Positions 6,399 through 8,111 of a stretch of 8,111 nucleotides of DNA are shown here, in pieces (positions within the stretch are counted from its first letter, which is position 1; each line of letters opens with the position of its first letter). The stretch lies in assembly GCA_005888515.1 (NCBI GenBank), contig VAZR01000156.1:1-8111 (forward strand), written 5' to 3'. Below the pieces are notes generated by a model. That model was not told the DNA's origin and did not search any database. It worked only from the letters and a program-made list of their open reading frames with translations. The DNA is from Alphaproteobacteria bacterium. Its GTDB lineage: Bacteria; Pseudomonadota; Alphaproteobacteria; ATCC43930; CGMCC-115725. A program made the translations under genes and the position numbers.

Positions 6399-6724
6399 GG
6401 ACAACCGCCGCGTGCCTGACCGGCGATCGAAGGCCGGCGCGAGCGTCAAGAGCCGCACAAGCTAAAAGGCCCTCACTTTCGCCTCCGCCTGCGCGGCAGG
6501 TTGGCAACGCCGATTGCTGATATGAACGACCGTGGTCACCCCGATGATCGGGAGGCGCTGGATCGTTCGTTCCCCCTGCTTGGATACAGCGCCGAGTTCT
6601 CGGGTGGCCGCTGGTTAACTTTTCCGTCGGTCACCCCTAACGTTACGACAGTTGAAGCACGTCCCTCTTGAGAGCAGGCTGGCTAGGGGCGCCATCGCGC
6701 AACGGTGCTTTGAAAATTAGTTTG

Positions 6725-6749
6725 GGAACGGAATACGCGAAGTTGCGTT
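6725..6749 (+). promoter_or_regulatory. EcfG (general stress sigma factor) type promoter
   Basis: GGAAC at 6725-6729 and CGTT at 6746-6749 are separated by exactly 16 bases. This matches the established alphaproteobacterial general-stress promoter GGAAC-N16/17-CGTT recognised by EcfG under PhyR/NepR control. It points at the L,D-transpeptidase gene, leaving a 5' leader of roughly 80 bases to the preferred start or about 35 to an alternative GTG at 6791. Both boxes are exact and it lies in non-coding DNA upstream of a plausible stress gene, but there is no experimental support. Confidence 0.65.
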
Positions 6750-6838
6750 TTCGATTAACGCGAGCGCAGTGGCGCGGGATCGCGCCTTTGGTGAGGGCTA
6801 TCTTGTTCCTATCATACAGCTCCTCGATCAGGGACCCT

Positions 6839-8111
6839 GTGGCAAGGCTCGGACGGATTGCAGGTGGCGCGATCGCGCTCGCCGTGGCATCTGCACTGGC
6901 CGCGCCCGCGGTTCTTGCCGCCGACCAATATGCCAAGACCGAACTCGGCGACCTGATCGCAGGCGCGCCCGAGTTGGTCGTGGCGGGTGAACGGCTGAAC
7001 CTCGAATTACTGCGACGCTTCTACGCGCGCCATGGTTTCGCGCCAGTATGGCCGGCCCGCCAGTCGCAGGCGAATTCACTGACGAATGCCGTCTTGCGCG
7101 CCGGCGATCATGGCCTCGCCCCTGAACGGTTTCACGCAAGCCTGCTGGGATCGCCAGCAACATTGCCGCCGCTGCAGCGGGAACTGCTGCTGTCGGATGC
7201 CTTCCTATCGTATGCCGACGCGCTGGCGAGGGGGGTAATGCCGATCCAGCGCCGAAGAGATGACGAAACTTTGACGCCTGAGCCGGTCGATGTCGCTGCC
7301 GCCCTCGACTCCGCTATCGCCAGCCCCGATCCCGCGGCGGCCATCGAAGCGCTGGCACCGAGGACGCCAACCTACCGGCTGCTGCGTGAGGCTTTGCAGA
7401 GCTTCCGCGTCGGCACCCCGGCCGGCGGCATGAGCGCAAGTGCTCCTCTCCGGCAGATTGGGGTAAACCTCGAACGCGAACGCTGGTTGCCGCGGCGGCT
7501 GCCCGCGGACCGCGTCTGGGTCAACGTTGCCGACGAACGGCTGGTGGCGTACCGCGACAATCGGCCGGTTTTCTCCACGCGGGTGATTGTTGGCCGAGAC
7601 GAGAGGCGCAATCAGAGTCCAGAGTTTCAGGCAACAATCACCGCCATTTGGTTCAACCCGCCTTGGAATGTCCCGAAGGACATCGCCACTAATGAGATCC
7701 TGCCGAAGGCCGCTCGAGACCCGAATTATCTGGCGCAGCACAACATGGTCGTGCTGCCCGATGGCGGCGTGCAGCAGTTGGCGGGACCCAACTCAGGGCT
7801 CGGGCAATTAATGGTGGAGATGAACAACCGGTTCGAGGTTTACCTGCACGATACCCCGTCCAAAGATTTGTTCAGCCGCACCGACCGCCGCATCAGTCAT
7901 GGATGCATCAGGGTCGAGAATGCACGGGAGCTGGCTGCTCTGCTGATGCGGCAGCCGACCGATAGAATCAATCAAGCAATCGCGATGGGCGGCACCACCC
8001 GAGGCGAGCTACCACAATCCGTGCCGGTATTTGTGGTGTATGAGACCGCCTTCGCGGATGTCGATGGCCGCTTGCAATTTCGTCCGGATGTATACGGACG
8101 CGACGCCGAAA
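6839..8111 (+). CDS. YcbB-like L,D-transpeptidase (YkuD catalytic domain), C-terminus beyond the right edge
   Basis: The frame gives 424 residues and is open at the edge; by comparison with the family only a short tail is missing. L,D-transpeptidases form 3-3 cross-links in peptidoglycan, or attach proteins to it, in the periplasm. Residues 1-28 are a signal peptide (ARLGRIAGGAIALAVASALAAPAVLA). An N-terminal scaffold region (about 35-190) contains LRRFYARHGFAPVW and AGDHGLAP. NLERERWLPRR at 210-220 leads into the YkuD domain (224 to about 375), with FNPPWNVPKDIA, H337 in YLHDTP and the catalytic S353-H-G-C356-I-R358 motif. The peptidoglycan-binding domain usual in E. coli YcbB between scaffold and catalytic parts is absent; only about 15 residues (VGTPAGGMSASAPL) stand there. 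I chose the GTG at 6839 because it gives a compact signal peptide, and AGGGA lies four bases upstream. GTG at 6791 is in frame and possible. An EcfG-type promoter lies upstream. Confidence 0.88.
   Translation, partial: MARLGRIAGGAIALAVASALAAPAVLAADQYAKTELGDLIAGAPELVVAGERLNLELLRRFYARHGFAPVWPARQSQANSLTNAVLRAGDHGLAPERFHASLLGSPATLPPLQRELLLSDAFLSYADALARGVMPIQRRRDDETLTPEPVDVAAALDSAIASPDPAAAIEALAPRTPTYRLLREALQSFRVGTPAGGMSASAPLRQIGVNLERERWLPRRLPADRVWVNVADERLVAYRDNRPVFSTRVIVGRDERRNQSPEFQATITAIWFNPPWNVPKDIATNEILPKAARDPNYLAQHNMVVLPDGGVQQLAGPNSGLGQLMVEMNNRFEVYLHDTPSKDLFSRTDRRISHGCIRVENARELAALLMRQPTDRINQAIAMGGTTRGELPQSVPVFVVYETAFADVDGRLQFRPDVYGRDAE

Larger units (their letters stand above)
6317..6838 (+). 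other. Gene-free stretch between the outer-membrane protein and the L,D-transpeptidase
   Basis: These 522 bases hold a strong GC hairpin (6365-6398) and an EcfG-type promoter (6725-6749), but no convincing gene. A 49-codon frame at 6522-6671 has no ribosome-binding site or recognisable features. The block from about 6500 to 6720 shows nothing I can explain. Confidence 0.5.

Noticed and set aside
6522..6671. 49-residue plus-strand frame (MNDRGHPDDREALDRS...)
   Set aside because: No ribosome-binding site, signal or family features. Its length is within chance expectation.

Overview
The window looks like chromosomal DNA of a GC-rich alphaproteobacterium, most likely Hyphomicrobiales (Bradyrhizobium/Rhodopseudomonas-like). 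The reasons are strong G/C third-position bias in most genes, an interspersed palindrome with GTCATTGCGAG arms and hairpins with CCCGGC-GAAA-GCCGGG cores of the kind common in these genomes, and an exact general-stress (EcfG-type) promoter, GGAAC-N16-CGTT. The placement is inference from motifs and protein style, not from a database search.

Layout. The left third is a minus-strand gene row, read from right to left. It holds an alpha/beta hydrolase (1859-2506), a luciferase-like flavin monooxygenase (565-1740), and, 12 bases further on, a secreted ClpP/COG3904-like serine protease that runs off the left edge (1-552). Diverging from the hydrolase across a 280-base gap is a complete xanthine dehydrogenase/CO-dehydrogenase-type molybdopterin large subunit (2787-5144). 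The gap and the hydrolase-monooxygenase spacer carry three kinds of palindromic repeat. After a 398-base stretch without a clear gene comes a small outer-membrane beta-barrel protein with a polyproline tail (5543-6316). It is followed by a strong GC hairpin, more gene-free DNA, an EcfG-type promoter and a YcbB-like L,D-transpeptidase running off the right edge (6839-8111).

How the genes may work together. The flavin monooxygenase, hydrolase and molybdenum hydroxylase look like a catabolic neighbourhood for an unidentified organic compound. The molybdenum subunit has no FeS or FAD partner in this window. The hydrolase appears to have lost the part of its fold that carries the catalytic acid and histidine. 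The right-hand pair concerns the cell envelope: an outer-membrane barrel and a peptidoglycan cross-linking enzyme, the latter probably induced by general stress. I found no tRNA, rRNA, CRISPR array, transposase or obviously new multi-gene system. The items most worth a second look are the truncated hydrolase, the stress promoter of the transpeptidase, the orphan molybdenum subunit and the edge-truncated protease.
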